Under the pieces are notes generated by a model. That model did not search any database. It was not told where the DNA came from and worked only from the letters and a program-made list of their open reading frames with translations. Both the position numbers and the translations under genes were made by a program. 64,000 nucleotides of DNA from Hyphomonas sp. Mor2 (GTDB taxonomy: Bacteria > Pseudomonadota > Alphaproteobacteria > Caulobacterales > Hyphomonadaceae), in contig NZ_CP017718.1 of the NCBI RefSeq assembly GCF_001854405.1, positions 2,666,001 through 2,730,000 of the forward strand. The letters run 5' to 3'. Numbering within the stretch: position 1 is the first letter of the stretch; each line of letters opens with the position of its first letter. Of this stretch, positions 27,446-36,725 are shown in pieces.

Positions 27446-27878
27446 CTTACCCTCGCTGGCGGCCACTGCGCAGCTCGCTCAGTCCCTCGCGCCACACCTG
27501 AAGGCGGGAGACGTGATCGCCTTGCATGGGGGGCTGGGCGCTGGGAAGACGACATTTTCCCGGAGCTTGATCGAAGCCGTGCTGGGTCAGGTGACGGAGG
27601 TTCCGAGCCCGACCTATACGCTGGTACAGACCTATGACGGGCCCGCCTTCCCGATCTTTCACATGGACCTGTATCGGCTCGAGCATCCCGATGACGTGTT
27701 CGAACTCGGCTGGGACGAGACGCAAAACGGACTGGCTCTGATCGAGTGGTCGGACCGCGCCGGGCCGCATTTGCCAGCCTGGCGGCTCGATCTCACACTG
27801 GAAATCCTTGGGGATACCCGCAAAGCAATACTGGAACCGCACGGCGAAGACTGGCAGACACGGCTGCATGAGCTCTGA
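27432..27878 (+). CDS. tsaE: tRNA threonylcarbamoyladenosine biosynthesis ATPase TsaE
   Basis: A 148-residue TsaE. Walker A is HGGLGAGKTTFSR near 35-47. VPSPTYTLVQTYDG follows, then the conserved HMDLYRLEHPDDVFELGWDE with the Walker-B-like region, and LALIEWSDRAG. It is the ATPase that supports the TsaB-TsaD complex in forming t6A37 on tRNAs reading ANN codons. The start is probably the TTG at 27432 behind GAGG, giving 14 bp overlap with the PLP gene; an ATG at 27402 is an alternative. First gene of the coupled tsaE-amgK-murU-addB-addA-trxA run. Confidence 0.9.
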   Translation: MKHFDLPSLAATAQLAQSLAPHLKAGDVIALHGGLGAGKTTFSRSLIEAVLGQVTEVPSPTYTLVQTYDGPAFPIFHMDLYRLEHPDDVFELGWDETQNGLALIEWSDRAGPHLPAWRLDLTLEILGDTRKAILEPHGEDWQTRLHEL

Positions 27879-28956
27879 TCCGGATCGCCAGTCGCTGATT
27901 GATCATTTCCTTTTCCGCGCAGGATGGGAGACGGCGACCCTTGGTTGGCTGGGACAAGACGCCTCCACACGCCGATATGCGCGGCTTTCCCATGCTGACG
28001 GCACAACCGCCATTTTGATGGACGCCCCGCGCGTGGAAGACGATCCCTGTACGCCGGACATGAGCGAAGCCGAACGCCAGCGCCTGGGTTGGAATGCCAT
28101 GACGCGCCTTGCCTCAAGCCGTGTCGATGCGTTCGTGCTGATTGCAGATCACTTGCGGACAGCCGGTCTCAGAGCGCCGGACATCTTCTCCCATGACAGC
28201 GCCCACGGCTTTGCGCTCCTCGAGGACTTTGGCGAGCAACGCGAATTTGCGCGCCTGATTGAACAGGGCATGGCCGAGGGTCCACTCTACACGCAGGCCG
28301 CGCGAGATCTCGCCCGGCTGCATCGTCATCCCAAACCGGACGTGTTGGAGAAAGATGGAGAACGCTGGCCGATCCTGCCCTTTGATGACGTGGCGTTGCG
28401 CGCCAATGCTGATCTCTACGCCGACTGGTTGCACCAGTATGACGACCGCGCGCGAATGAGCGATGCGGACCGCGTCCGCTGGGAGGCGGCACGCGACGGA
28501 CTGATCGAGCAGGCCGGGGGATTCGATCGGGAGTTCACTCTGCGAGACTATCACGCCGAAAACCTGCTCTGGCTTCCGGAAGGACGGATCGGGCTGCTGG
28601 ACTTCCAGGATGCCGTGATCGGGTGGGACGCCTGGGATCTCGCCATGCTGACCCAGGACTCCCGGCGCGCGGTCAGTGAGGCGGCGACAGAGGCCGCCTT
28701 GCGAGCCTATCTGGAAGATAGCGGGAAGGATGAAGCCGGGCTTCGCGAGCGTCTGGCCGTCATCGGAACGCTCAATGCCCTGCGCATCACCGGCGTTTTT
28801 GCGCGCCTGGTGAAGCGCGATGGCAAGCCACGCTATAATGATTTCATGGCCCGCCAGCAGATGATGCTCGCTCGAAATCTCGCCCACCCGGCGGCCGCCG
28901 AAATGCGCGGCTTTATTGCTGAAACCGCACCATTCATTTTGGAGGCAGAGACATGA
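27868..28956 (+). CDS. amgK: N-acetylmuramate/N-acetylglucosamine kinase, AmgK-type phosphotransferase
   Basis: A 362-residue aminoglycoside-phosphotransferase-fold kinase. It has STRRYARLSHADGTTAILMD, the N-lobe with ATP-contacting lysine-equivalent region, near 30-50. The catalytic loop is LRDYHAENLLW with Asp and Asn near 225, and GLLDFQDAVIGWDAWDLA is the DFG-like metal motif near 245. Position between tsaE and a murU-type nucleotidyltransferase identifies it as AmgK, which phosphorylates MurNAc/GlcNAc at C1 for UDP-MurNAc recycling that bypasses de novo synthesis. The start at 27868 overlaps tsaE by 11 bp; the stop overlaps murU by 4 bp. Confidence 0.88.
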   Translation: MSSDPDRQSLIDHFLFRAGWETATLGWLGQDASTRRYARLSHADGTTAILMDAPRVEDDPCTPDMSEAERQRLGWNAMTRLASSRVDAFVLIADHLRTAGLRAPDIFSHDSAHGFALLEDFGEQREFARLIEQGMAEGPLYTQAARDLARLHRHPKPDVLEKDGERWPILPFDDVALRANADLYADWLHQYDDRARMSDADRVRWEAARDGLIEQAGGFDREFTLRDYHAENLLWLPEGRIGLLDFQDAVIGWDAWDLAMLTQDSRRAVSEAATEAALRAYLEDSGKDEAGLRERLAVIGTLNALRITGVFARLVKRDGKPRYNDFMARQQMMLARNLAHPAAAEMRGFIAETAPFILEAET

Positions 28957-29675
28957 CCCGCATGCCGCACACCGCGATGGTACTCGCCGCCGGACTGGGC
29001 ACGCGCATGCGCCCACTGACGGACGCGACGGCGAAGCCGCTTCTCGAAGTGGCCGGACGCAGCATGATTGACCGATTGCTCGACAATCTGGTGGTGGCCG
29101 GGGTCAAACGCGTCGTGGTCAATGTTCACTGGTGCGCGGACCTGGTCGAAGCGCATCTTCAGGATCGGCAGGATTTGCAGGTCGTCATCTCGGACGAACG
29201 CGATCAGGTTCTCGAAACGGGCGGCGGACTCGCCAAAGCACGTCCTTTGCTGGGCGACGACCCGATCTTTGTCGTCAATACGGATGCCTTTTGGGAACCC
29301 ACTGGGCCAGAACCGCTAAAATCGCTGGTAGAGAGTTTCAATTCGGAACTTATGGATGAGTGTTTGCTCTTGGCCGACACCAAGCGCGCGCTTGGGTTTC
29401 CGGGCGCGGGCGATTTCTTCAGGGATGAGGCTGGAGTTCTGACGCGGCGAGGCGAGGCAGAAACGGCGCCCTGGGCTTATGCTGGCGTGCGGATCCTCAA
29501 ACCCGCTCTTTACGATGGTGCGCCTGTTGAACCTTTTTCGGCCAATCGAATCTGGAATGACCTGATCCCCAAAGGCCGCATACACGGCCAGCCACTGGAC
29601 CGGTTCTGGCTGCATGTCGGCGATCCACAAGCGCTGAAGGACGCAGAGTTTTGGCTGCGCTGCCACGGCGCATGA
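28953..29675 (+). CDS. murU: N-acetylmuramate-1-phosphate uridylyltransferase
   Basis: A 240-residue nucleotidyltransferase. The N-terminal signature AMVLAAGLGTRMRPLTDATAKPLLEV is the NTP-binding loop with conserved Arg and Lys. VNTDAFW near 110 provides the metal-binding Asp, and ETGGGLAKARPLLG near 88 contacts the base. Following AmgK directly with a 4-bp overlap, it is MurU, which converts MurNAc-1-P and UTP to UDP-MurNAc. This salvage route gives intrinsic fosfomycin tolerance in bacteria that use it. The stop overlaps addB by 4 bp. Confidence 0.9.
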   Translation: MTRMPHTAMVLAAGLGTRMRPLTDATAKPLLEVAGRSMIDRLLDNLVVAGVKRVVVNVHWCADLVEAHLQDRQDLQVVISDERDQVLETGGGLAKARPLLGDDPIFVVNTDAFWEPTGPEPLKSLVESFNSELMDECLLLADTKRALGFPGAGDFFRDEAGVLTRRGEAETAPWAYAGVRILKPALYDGAPVEPFSANRIWNDLIPKGRIHGQPLDRFWLHVGDPQALKDAEFWLRCHGA

Positions 29676-32600
29676 GCAGCTTGTTTGGACGGGACCTTCC
29701 AAAGGTCTATTCCATCCCGCCAGGGGCAAACTTTCTCGATGAACTGGCGCAGGTTCTGGCCGACGAGAGCCGTTTTGGGGAGGATCCAGAAGCGCTCGCG
29801 GATGCGCTGATCTATGTTCCCAATCGCAGATCCGAGCGCGCCCTCGCCTTTGCCTTGCACAAGGCCGGGAATCGTCAAGCGAGCCTGTTGCCAGACATTC
29901 GCGCGCTCGGCGATTTGGAGACAGACGAGCCGCCCCCGAGCGCTGAGGCGGCCGTCGCAAACCTGCCGCCCGTGATATCTGCGGCCGAGCGTGTCGGGCG
30001 CCTGACCCGCCTGGTGATGGCCTACTTCCAGGCGCACGGAACCGGGATGCCAGCGACGTCCTGTCTTGCCGCCGCAAAAGAACTCGCTCGCCTGCTGGAT
30101 CAGGCCGCGCTGTCTGGCGAGGTCGATTGGACGCAACTGAAAGACCTGGTGCCGGAAACACAACTGGCAGACCATTGGCGGCGCTCGGTCGAGTTTCTCT
30201 CAATCATCACCGAGCAATGGCCGACCGATCTGGAAACCGCCCAGCGCATGGATCCCTATACGCGCCGCTACGCGGCCGCCGAAGCCATGGTTCAAGAATG
30301 GCGCTCAAATCCGCCAGAAACGCCGGTGATCATTGCCGGGTCGACCGGGGCGACACCCGCCAGTCGCTTGTTGATGCAGGCGGCGATGACTCTGCCCAGC
30401 GGGCTCGTCATCCTGCCAGGTCTCGATAATGAGCTGAGGCCCGAGGCGTTGGACCGGATCGGGCGCGCGCCGTCGCACCCGCAATACACGCTGGCGCGGA
30501 CTCTGCGCGCCCTCGATCTGCAACCGTCAGATGTCGAGCCCTGGCCGGCGCGCACGTCTGCCCCGAAGGCTTCCGCCAGGCGACGCCTGATCCATGAGGC
30601 GCTGGCCCCGGCACCCAGCACCGCGGACTGGACGGTGCGCCTGACCAAACTCGCCAAGGACGGCGATACGGGCGCATTTGTCAGCGATGCCCTGAGCGGC
30701 CTGTCAACCGTGGAAGCGAAGGATGACACGGACGAAGCCCTGCTCGCGGCGCTGATCCTGAGAGAAACTCTGGAACATGAAGGCCGCACCGCCGCCCTGG
30801 TGACGCCAGATGCCGGTCTCGCCCGGCGCGTGAGCGCGATGTTGACGCGCTGGGACGTCCACGTCGCCCCATCGGCCGGGTGGCCGCTGACACAAACGGA
30901 TGCCGGGAGCCTCGCCCTGCTGGTCGCGGACTGGCTCCTCGACCCGGCTTGCCCGGTCGCCCTGATGGCGATGTTGAATCATCCCTATGCCCGGCTCCAG
31001 AGGGACGCCGTGCTGGCCTTAGACCGGGCTTGTTTGCGCGGACCTCGTCTCTGGAGCGATTGGCCGGACCTGGTTGCGCATGTGGAGGCATTAGGACAGG
31101 GAGACCCCGATCGCCACCGTCGGGGGACTGCACAGGAATTCGCAAACGCCCTGTCTTTGTTGGGTGATCTTTCAGGCGCGCTCTCAGCATCTCCTGAAAC
31201 AAAGCCGTGCACAGGCGCGGATTGGTTGCAGCTGATCAGCACCGCGGCAAGCCATATCTCGGAAGCGCCGCAGCCCTGGACGGGTGAAGATGGCGCAGCC
31301 TTGTCACAGCTTCTGCGCCATATGGCCGAGCTCTCGGAGCCGCTCGGTGAGCAGTCGCCCTTGGTCTGGAACGACTTGCTCAAGGCCGAGGCGCTCATGG
31401 TCAGCGTGCATCGGGGTGAGCCGCATCCAAGGCTGGCCATCTGGGGCCCGTTGGAGGCACGGCTGCAAACCGCAGATCACCTCATCCTGGCCGGTTTGAA
31501 CGAAGGAATCTGGCCAGCTCAACCGCCCGCCGACGCCTTCCTGCCCCGCGTGTTTCGCGAAAAGATCGGACTGGCGGATCCGGACGAACGGATCGGTCTC
31601 TCGGCACATGATTTTGCCCAGCTCGCCGCGGCGCCAAGCGTGACGCTGCTATCCAGTCAGCGGCGCGATGACAAGCCCGCGGTCTCGTCGCGGTGGCTCT
31701 GGCGCCTCAAGACGCTGGCGCGCGGTGCGCTCGGCGATGCCGCAGATCTGGCTCTTTCGCCGTCGACAGAGGCCAACCCAATTGCTTGGTTGGAAGCCCT
31801 CGAACAAGCCCCGGATCGCGCCCATGACTTCGCCGCCGAACCGCGCCCGACCCCGCCTGTGGAAGCCCGTCCCAAGAAACTGTCCGTGACCCGGATTGAG
31901 CAATTGGTGCGCGATCCGTATGCGATTTATTGCGAATACATACTCGGACTGCGCCGCCTCGATCCGCTCAACCTGCCGCCTGATGTACGCGTGCGAGGGA
32001 CGGCCATCCACAAGGCGCTGGAACGGTTCGAGGATCCCGGAACCGGAACGACACCCGACGACCTACTGGCGCTCCTGGAAGAAGAACTGCGCCGCGGTGG
32101 CGAGGCTGAAGCGGACATCATCGCCCTGCGCGAACGACGCCGCACCATCAGTGCTGAATACCTCGAATGGCGCGACGCTCAGCAGGCTCAGCTTGTCGGG
32201 AACCCCCTCACGGAAGTGTATGGGGAGATTACTTTGAAGATTGGCGACCACCCATTCACGTTGAGCGGAACAGCCGATCGCATCGAACGACGGGTTGGCG
32301 GTGGCGCCGCCATTCTGGACTTCAAATCCGGCAAGCCCCCCAGCGAGAAACAGGTCCGCAGCGGGCTTAGTCCGCAAATGCCCTTGCAGGGTCTGATCGC
32401 ACGCGAGGGCGGATATGAAGCCCTTGGCAGAGCGGATGTGGATGCCCTGACCTACCTTCGCTTCGGCACGGCATTCGAGGTGCGCGAGATTGGCGATGCC
32501 AATTCCAGGGCAAAACTCGAGGACGCGCCAGTTTCGGACATAATCCGCGACGCTGAGGCAGGTCTCGTCCAGCTTCTGACGGCTTTCAGCAACCCTGAAC

Positions 32601-32704
32601 ACCCCTATTTGAGCGCGCCACGCCCGGAACGAGTGACCTATGAAAGTGACTATTCCCGCCTCGCGAGACGGGACGAATGGACGGGCTTATCGACCTATGA
32701 CTGA
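29672..32704 (+). CDS. addB: Double-strand break repair protein AddB
   Basis: A 1010-residue AddB starting at the ATG at 29672, coupled to murU by ATGA. The N-terminal half is helicase-like without a true Walker A, as in other AddB proteins (ALIYVPNRRSERALAFAL). The C-terminal PD-(D/E)xK nuclease has ILDFKSGKPPSEKQ near residue 880, with RGTAIHKALERFE near 780. Only one Cys (IYCEYILGL) remains where other AddB proteins have four iron-sulfur cysteines, and none is in the C-terminal tail, so no [4Fe-4S] cluster is expected; this fits the alphaproteobacterial type. With AddA it resects DNA ends for RecA. Confidence 0.93.
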   Translation: MSSLFGRDLPKVYSIPPGANFLDELAQVLADESRFGEDPEALADALIYVPNRRSERALAFALHKAGNRQASLLPDIRALGDLETDEPPPSAEAAVANLPPVISAAERVGRLTRLVMAYFQAHGTGMPATSCLAAAKELARLLDQAALSGEVDWTQLKDLVPETQLADHWRRSVEFLSIITEQWPTDLETAQRMDPYTRRYAAAEAMVQEWRSNPPETPVIIAGSTGATPASRLLMQAAMTLPSGLVILPGLDNELRPEALDRIGRAPSHPQYTLARTLRALDLQPSDVEPWPARTSAPKASARRRLIHEALAPAPSTADWTVRLTKLAKDGDTGAFVSDALSGLSTVEAKDDTDEALLAALILRETLEHEGRTAALVTPDAGLARRVSAMLTRWDVHVAPSAGWPLTQTDAGSLALLVADWLLDPACPVALMAMLNHPYARLQRDAVLALDRACLRGPRLWSDWPDLVAHVEALGQGDPDRHRRGTAQEFANALSLLGDLSGALSASPETKPCTGADWLQLISTAASHISEAPQPWTGEDGAALSQLLRHMAELSEPLGEQSPLVWNDLLKAEALMVSVHRGEPHPRLAIWGPLEARLQTADHLILAGLNEGIWPAQPPADAFLPRVFREKIGLADPDERIGLSAHDFAQLAAAPSVTLLSSQRRDDKPAVSSRWLWRLKTLARGALGDAADLALSPSTEANPIAWLEALEQAPDRAHDFAAEPRPTPPVEARPKKLSVTRIEQLVRDPYAIYCEYILGLRRLDPLNLPPDVRVRGTAIHKALERFEDPGTGTTPDDLLALLEEELRRGGEAEADIIALRERRRTISAEYLEWRDAQQAQLVGNPLTEVYGEITLKIGDHPFTLSGTADRIERRVGGGAAILDFKSGKPPSEKQVRSGLSPQMPLQGLIAREGGYEALGRADVDALTYLRFGTAFEVREIGDANSRAKLEDAPVSDIIRDAEAGLVQLLTAFSNPEHPYLSAPRPERVTYESDYSRLARRDEWTGLSTYD

Positions 32705-35700
32705 GGCCATCCGCTCTCCCGACAGCTCTGCCTTCGAGCAAGCCAAACTGGCGCAGGCACAAGCCGCCCAGCCTGGCCTATCGGCCTGGGTGGAAGCAAA
32801 TGCAGGATCAGGCAAGACAAAAGTCCTGATCGACCGGGTCGCGCGCCTTTTGCTGCAGCGCCCGGATGGCCGCCCCGGCGCGCCGCCGGATTCAATCTTG
32901 TGCATTACCTACACCAAGGCGGCAGCGAACGAGATGTTGTCGCGCCTGTTCTCCCGCCTGGGCGACTGGTCGGTGGCGGATGATCATGACCTACGGCGCA
33001 AGCTCGCCGATCTCGAAGGGCGCTCTGCCCGCGACTATGCAGCCGAAGATCTGCGACAGGCGCGCGCCCTGTTCGCGCGAGCGCTGGAGACGCCGGGCGG
33101 ATTGCGCATCGAAACCATTCACGCGTTTTGCGCCCGGGTCCTGCGACGCTTTCCGTTGGAAGCGGGAGTTTCGCCCGGCTTCCAGGAAATCGAGGAAGAT
33201 GAAGCCAACGGCTTGTGGCGGGCGGTTCTGGCCGAACATCTGGAGGCGGCTGCGGACTCTCACCCAGACGAGATGCGTTGCCTGGCCAACGCGACAGGCG
33301 GCCTCGGCATTGGCGCAGCCCTCGATGCCCTTCAGTACAAGCGCCAGGCGCTACACACCTTCTGGGCGTCTACGACGTCCGATCTGGAGGTCACGGACCG
33401 TATCCGCGCCGCGGCAGGGAGCGGGGACCGGAGCGCGCAAGACATTCTAGACGCTGCCATGATCGGTGAATTGCCGAAAGCCGACATTCGCGCGGCAATC
33501 GATGACTTGAAGGCGCTGGATAAGCCAGGCGCGTCTGACCAGAAGCTGCTCACTGCGCTTAGGGAGCTGCTCCACACAAAGGAGGCCGCGCGGCGTTATG
33601 AGGTCTATATGGGTGCGCTTGCCGGTGCCCGTGGCGACTTCCCGAGCGGTAGCAATCCGTTCACCGCCAAGGCTGGACCGCGCGTCGCCGACCTGTTCAC
33701 CCGCAATCTCAAGAAAGGCGATCCGGAAGGCACTGAGATTACTCGTATGAAGGCGATCCAGGCGAGCCTTGCCGCAGCTGAAGCGGCCGAGCGGACGATC
33801 GCTCTGATGCGCATCGGCCTGCCAATGATCGAAGCTTACGAACAAGAAAAGCGCCGTCGCGGTGCGCTCGACTTTGAGGATCTGATCGAACGCACGCGGG
33901 CCTTGCTTACGCACTCGAACGCCGCCGAATGGGTGCTGTACAAGCTCGATGGCGGGCTGACGCATCTCCTGCTCGATGAAGCGCAGGATACCAGTCCGGC
34001 GCAATGGGCGCTGATCAATGCGCTCGTGCAGGAATTTCAATCCGGCCTCGGGCGCGACCGCGATCCTGACCCGCGCACCCAATTCGTCGTCGGCGACCCG
34101 AAACAGTCCATCTACTCCTTCCAGGGCGCGGACCAGCAGCAATTCCAGGCCGAGAAACTGAATTTTGTTGCGCGAGAAAACGTCATCGCCGAGGCCGAGG
34201 ATCGGGCGGTCAACCAACCCGAAATGGCCATGTCCTTCCGCTCCACCCCAGAAGTCTTGAGATTTGTGGATGAGGTGCGCGCCCGAGTACCGCTCTCAGA
34301 TGCGGCCACCGATCCCTTGCCGCCTGTCGACGCCGATTTGCAGCCGCACACTGCCAGGCGCGCCAATCAGCCGGGTCGCGTCGAACTCTGGCCACTGGAG
34401 AGGCCCACCGGCACTGAGGGCGAGGAAAATCCGTGGACGACGCCGACCGATCATGTCTCCGCCGACGCGCCGCGTCGCCGCCTGGCACGACGCATTGCTG
34501 TTGAAGTCAAACAGATGATCGATCGTGGTGAAAGCATCTGGCGCGAGCAAGCCGATGGCAGCTGGATGAGAGCACGCGTGAAGGCGGAGGACGTGCTCAT
34601 CCTGGTGCGCAGTCGCAATGAGTTGTTCGACGCCCTGATCGAAAGCCTGAAACAGGTCGGTATCCCGGTGGCCGGCGCCGATCGGCTGCGTCTGCTCGAC
34701 AATATTGGCGTCCAGGACTGCCTGACCCTCATCCGGTTCACCCTGCAGCCCGGGGACGATCTGGCCCTGGCGGAAATCCTGCGCGGACCCTTCTGCAATC
34801 TGACGGATGATGATCGTCATCTTTTCCCGCTCGCACATGATCGCAAGGGGGAGTCCTTGTGGCACCGTCTCGCCGCGAATGACTCGCCGGAATTCAAATC
34901 CGCGAAGGCCTTTTGTGCGCGTCTGATTGAGCGCCGTCATCTCCCCGGTTTCGAATTTCTGACCGAGGCGCTGACCGACCGTGACGAAACGGGTCTGAGC
35001 GGCTGGGACAAATTGATCCAACGCCTTGGTGAACCGGTGCGAGACCCGGTTCACGCGCTCATCTCCGGCGCTCTGAGCTTCGATATGGGCGAGCCGAAGA
35101 GCCTGCAGGCCTTTCTGTCAGAAACCGAAGGGCGAGACACGGTGCTGAAACGGGAACTCGGGGAGCCGGACGGCGCTGTCCGCGTCATGACCGTACATGG
35201 GGCGAAGGGCTTGCAATCGCCTGTCGTCATTCTCCCTGACACGACAGGGGCGACCAAGCCGGTGTCGGATGCGCTGTTTTTCAGCGGCAATGGCACTCCG
35301 CTTCACAGCCCGTCCTCACGTCTTGATTGCAAGGCGACGTCCAACTTGCGTGAAGCAGCGAATATCGCGGCTGAAAAGGAGTCGCGTCGCTTGCTTTATG
35401 TCGCGCTGACCCGGGCGTCCGACCGGCTCATCATCGCAGGCGCAGGGCTTGGGTCCAGCAAGGCAGGATATGCAAAATCATCCTGGTTCCGCTGGTGCCT
35501 GACGGCAATGCACGCTCTCACCGGCGAAGAGGAGGATGAGACGCCGCTCGACAGGCCACTTGTCTATGGCGCGCCAGCGGTCTGTGTCGCCGTGGACGAA
35601 GAACAAGGATCGACGTCAAAGGACGCCCCGATCTGGTTGAAACGTAAGGCCCTCGCCCCTGTTCCGCCATCGCGGCTCGCTGCGCCTTCTCGTCTGACAG

Positions 35701-36257
35701 AAGATCACGCCGCCGTGCTGGCGCCGTTCGGACCGGATCGCAGCGCCGCCTTGCGGCGTGGGCGCTTGATTCACGCGCTCTTGCAAACGCTCCCTGCCCT
35801 TCCGGAGGATGAGCGCGAGCCGGCGGGTGCGCATTTTCTGGCCCGTGACCCGGATATCTCTCCCGATGCCGCAAAGGAAATGCTGGACGTCACGCTTCGC
35901 ACGCTTCGGGATCCGGCATTTTTGGACGTGTTTGCTCCGGGCGGGCGCAATGAGGCAGCGATCATCGGCACGCTGCCAGAAGGACAAATGGTCAATGGCC
36001 GCGTGGATCGGCTGATCATTAACGACGATCATGTGATGATCATAGATTACAAGACCGACCGGCCAGCCCCCAAGGATGCGCGCGGCGTCGACACACCTTA
36101 TCTCGTCCAGATGGCCGCCTATCGCGCTGTGATGCAGAAGCTCTATCCCGATCGCCCGGTTCGATGCGCCTTGCTGTACACGGATGGACCGCACCTGATT
36201 GAACTGGATGGTCAGGAGATGTCAGAATCGCTAAACCGTGTTGAGAGCCGGGTTTGA
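32697..36257 (+). CDS. addA: Double-strand break repair helicase-nuclease AddA
   Basis: A 1186-residue UvrD/Rep-type helicase. Walker A VEANAGSGKTKVL is at about 33-45, CITYTKAAANEMLSRLF at about 75, LLLDEAQDTSPAQW (motif II) near 425, GDPKQSIYSFQGAD (motif III) near 465, VRVMTVHGAKGLQSPVV near 825 and LLYVALTRASDRLI (motif VI) near 900. The C-terminal RecB-type nuclease has VMIIDYKTDRPAP near 1115. It unwinds and degrades DNA ends with AddB. Start at 32697 overlaps addB by 8 bp. Confidence 0.95.
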   Translation: MTEAIRSPDSSAFEQAKLAQAQAAQPGLSAWVEANAGSGKTKVLIDRVARLLLQRPDGRPGAPPDSILCITYTKAAANEMLSRLFSRLGDWSVADDHDLRRKLADLEGRSARDYAAEDLRQARALFARALETPGGLRIETIHAFCARVLRRFPLEAGVSPGFQEIEEDEANGLWRAVLAEHLEAAADSHPDEMRCLANATGGLGIGAALDALQYKRQALHTFWASTTSDLEVTDRIRAAAGSGDRSAQDILDAAMIGELPKADIRAAIDDLKALDKPGASDQKLLTALRELLHTKEAARRYEVYMGALAGARGDFPSGSNPFTAKAGPRVADLFTRNLKKGDPEGTEITRMKAIQASLAAAEAAERTIALMRIGLPMIEAYEQEKRRRGALDFEDLIERTRALLTHSNAAEWVLYKLDGGLTHLLLDEAQDTSPAQWALINALVQEFQSGLGRDRDPDPRTQFVVGDPKQSIYSFQGADQQQFQAEKLNFVARENVIAEAEDRAVNQPEMAMSFRSTPEVLRFVDEVRARVPLSDAATDPLPPVDADLQPHTARRANQPGRVELWPLERPTGTEGEENPWTTPTDHVSADAPRRRLARRIAVEVKQMIDRGESIWREQADGSWMRARVKAEDVLILVRSRNELFDALIESLKQVGIPVAGADRLRLLDNIGVQDCLTLIRFTLQPGDDLALAEILRGPFCNLTDDDRHLFPLAHDRKGESLWHRLAANDSPEFKSAKAFCARLIERRHLPGFEFLTEALTDRDETGLSGWDKLIQRLGEPVRDPVHALISGALSFDMGEPKSLQAFLSETEGRDTVLKRELGEPDGAVRVMTVHGAKGLQSPVVILPDTTGATKPVSDALFFSGNGTPLHSPSSRLDCKATSNLREAANIAAEKESRRLLYVALTRASDRLIIAGAGLGSSKAGYAKSSWFRWCLTAMHALTGEEEDETPLDRPLVYGAPAVCVAVDEEQGSTSKDAPIWLKRKALAPVPPSRLAAPSRLTEDHAAVLAPFGPDRSAALRRGRLIHALLQTLPALPEDEREPAGAHFLARDPDISPDAAKEMLDVTLRTLRDPAFLDVFAPGGRNEAAIIGTLPEGQMVNGRVDRLIINDDHVMIIDYKTDRPAPKDARGVDTPYLVQMAAYRAVMQKLYPDRPVRCALLYTDGPHLIELDGQEMSESLNRVESRV

Positions 36258-36312
36258 CGGGGCCGAAGAGTCCCTATCTTATGCCGCACGAAAGATTTCA
36301 AAGGAGGTCAAA

Positions 36313-36630
36313 ATGGCCGCTGAGCACATTACCGACGACAATTTCGACGATGCCGTCGCCAGCGACACCCCTGTCGTTGTCGACTTCTGGGCAGAATGGT
36401 GTGGCCCTTGTAAAGCCATGGCCCCGCATCTGGACGCCGTCGCTGAAGAAATGAGCGGCGACATCAAGATCGCCAAGATCAATGTGGACGACAATCCCAT
36501 GGCCGCTTCGAAGTATGGCATTCGCGGATTGCCCACCCTGATGATCTTCAAGGATGGCAAGGTCACAGCCACCCATCCAGGCGCGATGTCGAAACAGAAA
36601 ATCACGGAATGGATCAAGGAGAACACCTAG
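36313..36630 (+). CDS. trxA: Thioredoxin
   Basis: A 105-residue thioredoxin with the active site WCGPC (cysteines 30 and 33), the cis-proline loop GLPTLMIF and the buried-Asp strand VVVDFWAEW. A perfect AAGGAGGTC ribosome site precedes the ATG at 36313. It is 55 bp after addA, so it can be cotranscribed but may also have its own promoter. It is the cytosolic disulfide reductant for ribonucleotide reductase and other enzymes. The operon ends at the strong terminator just downstream. Confidence 0.97.
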   Translation: MAAEHITDDNFDDAVASDTPVVVDFWAEWCGPCKAMAPHLDAVAEEMSGDIKIAKINVDDNPMAASKYGIRGLPTLMIFKDGKVTATHPGAMSKQKITEWIKENT

Positions 36631-36650
36631 ATCCCGTTCTCATCATTTCG

Positions 36651-36682
36651 AAAAAGCCTCGCCCTACGGCGGGGCTTTTTTT
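36651..36682 (+). terminator. Strong rho-independent terminator after trxA
   Basis: AAAAAGCC-TCGCC / GGCGG-GGCTTTTT forms a 13-bp stem (one T-G pair) around the loop CTAC and runs directly into a seven-T tract. It closes the tsaE-to-trxA transcription unit. Confidence 0.92.
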
Positions 36683-36725
36683 GTTGGCTCAATCAGCTAG
36701 CGTGCCGGAAAATAGGAGCCAGAAC

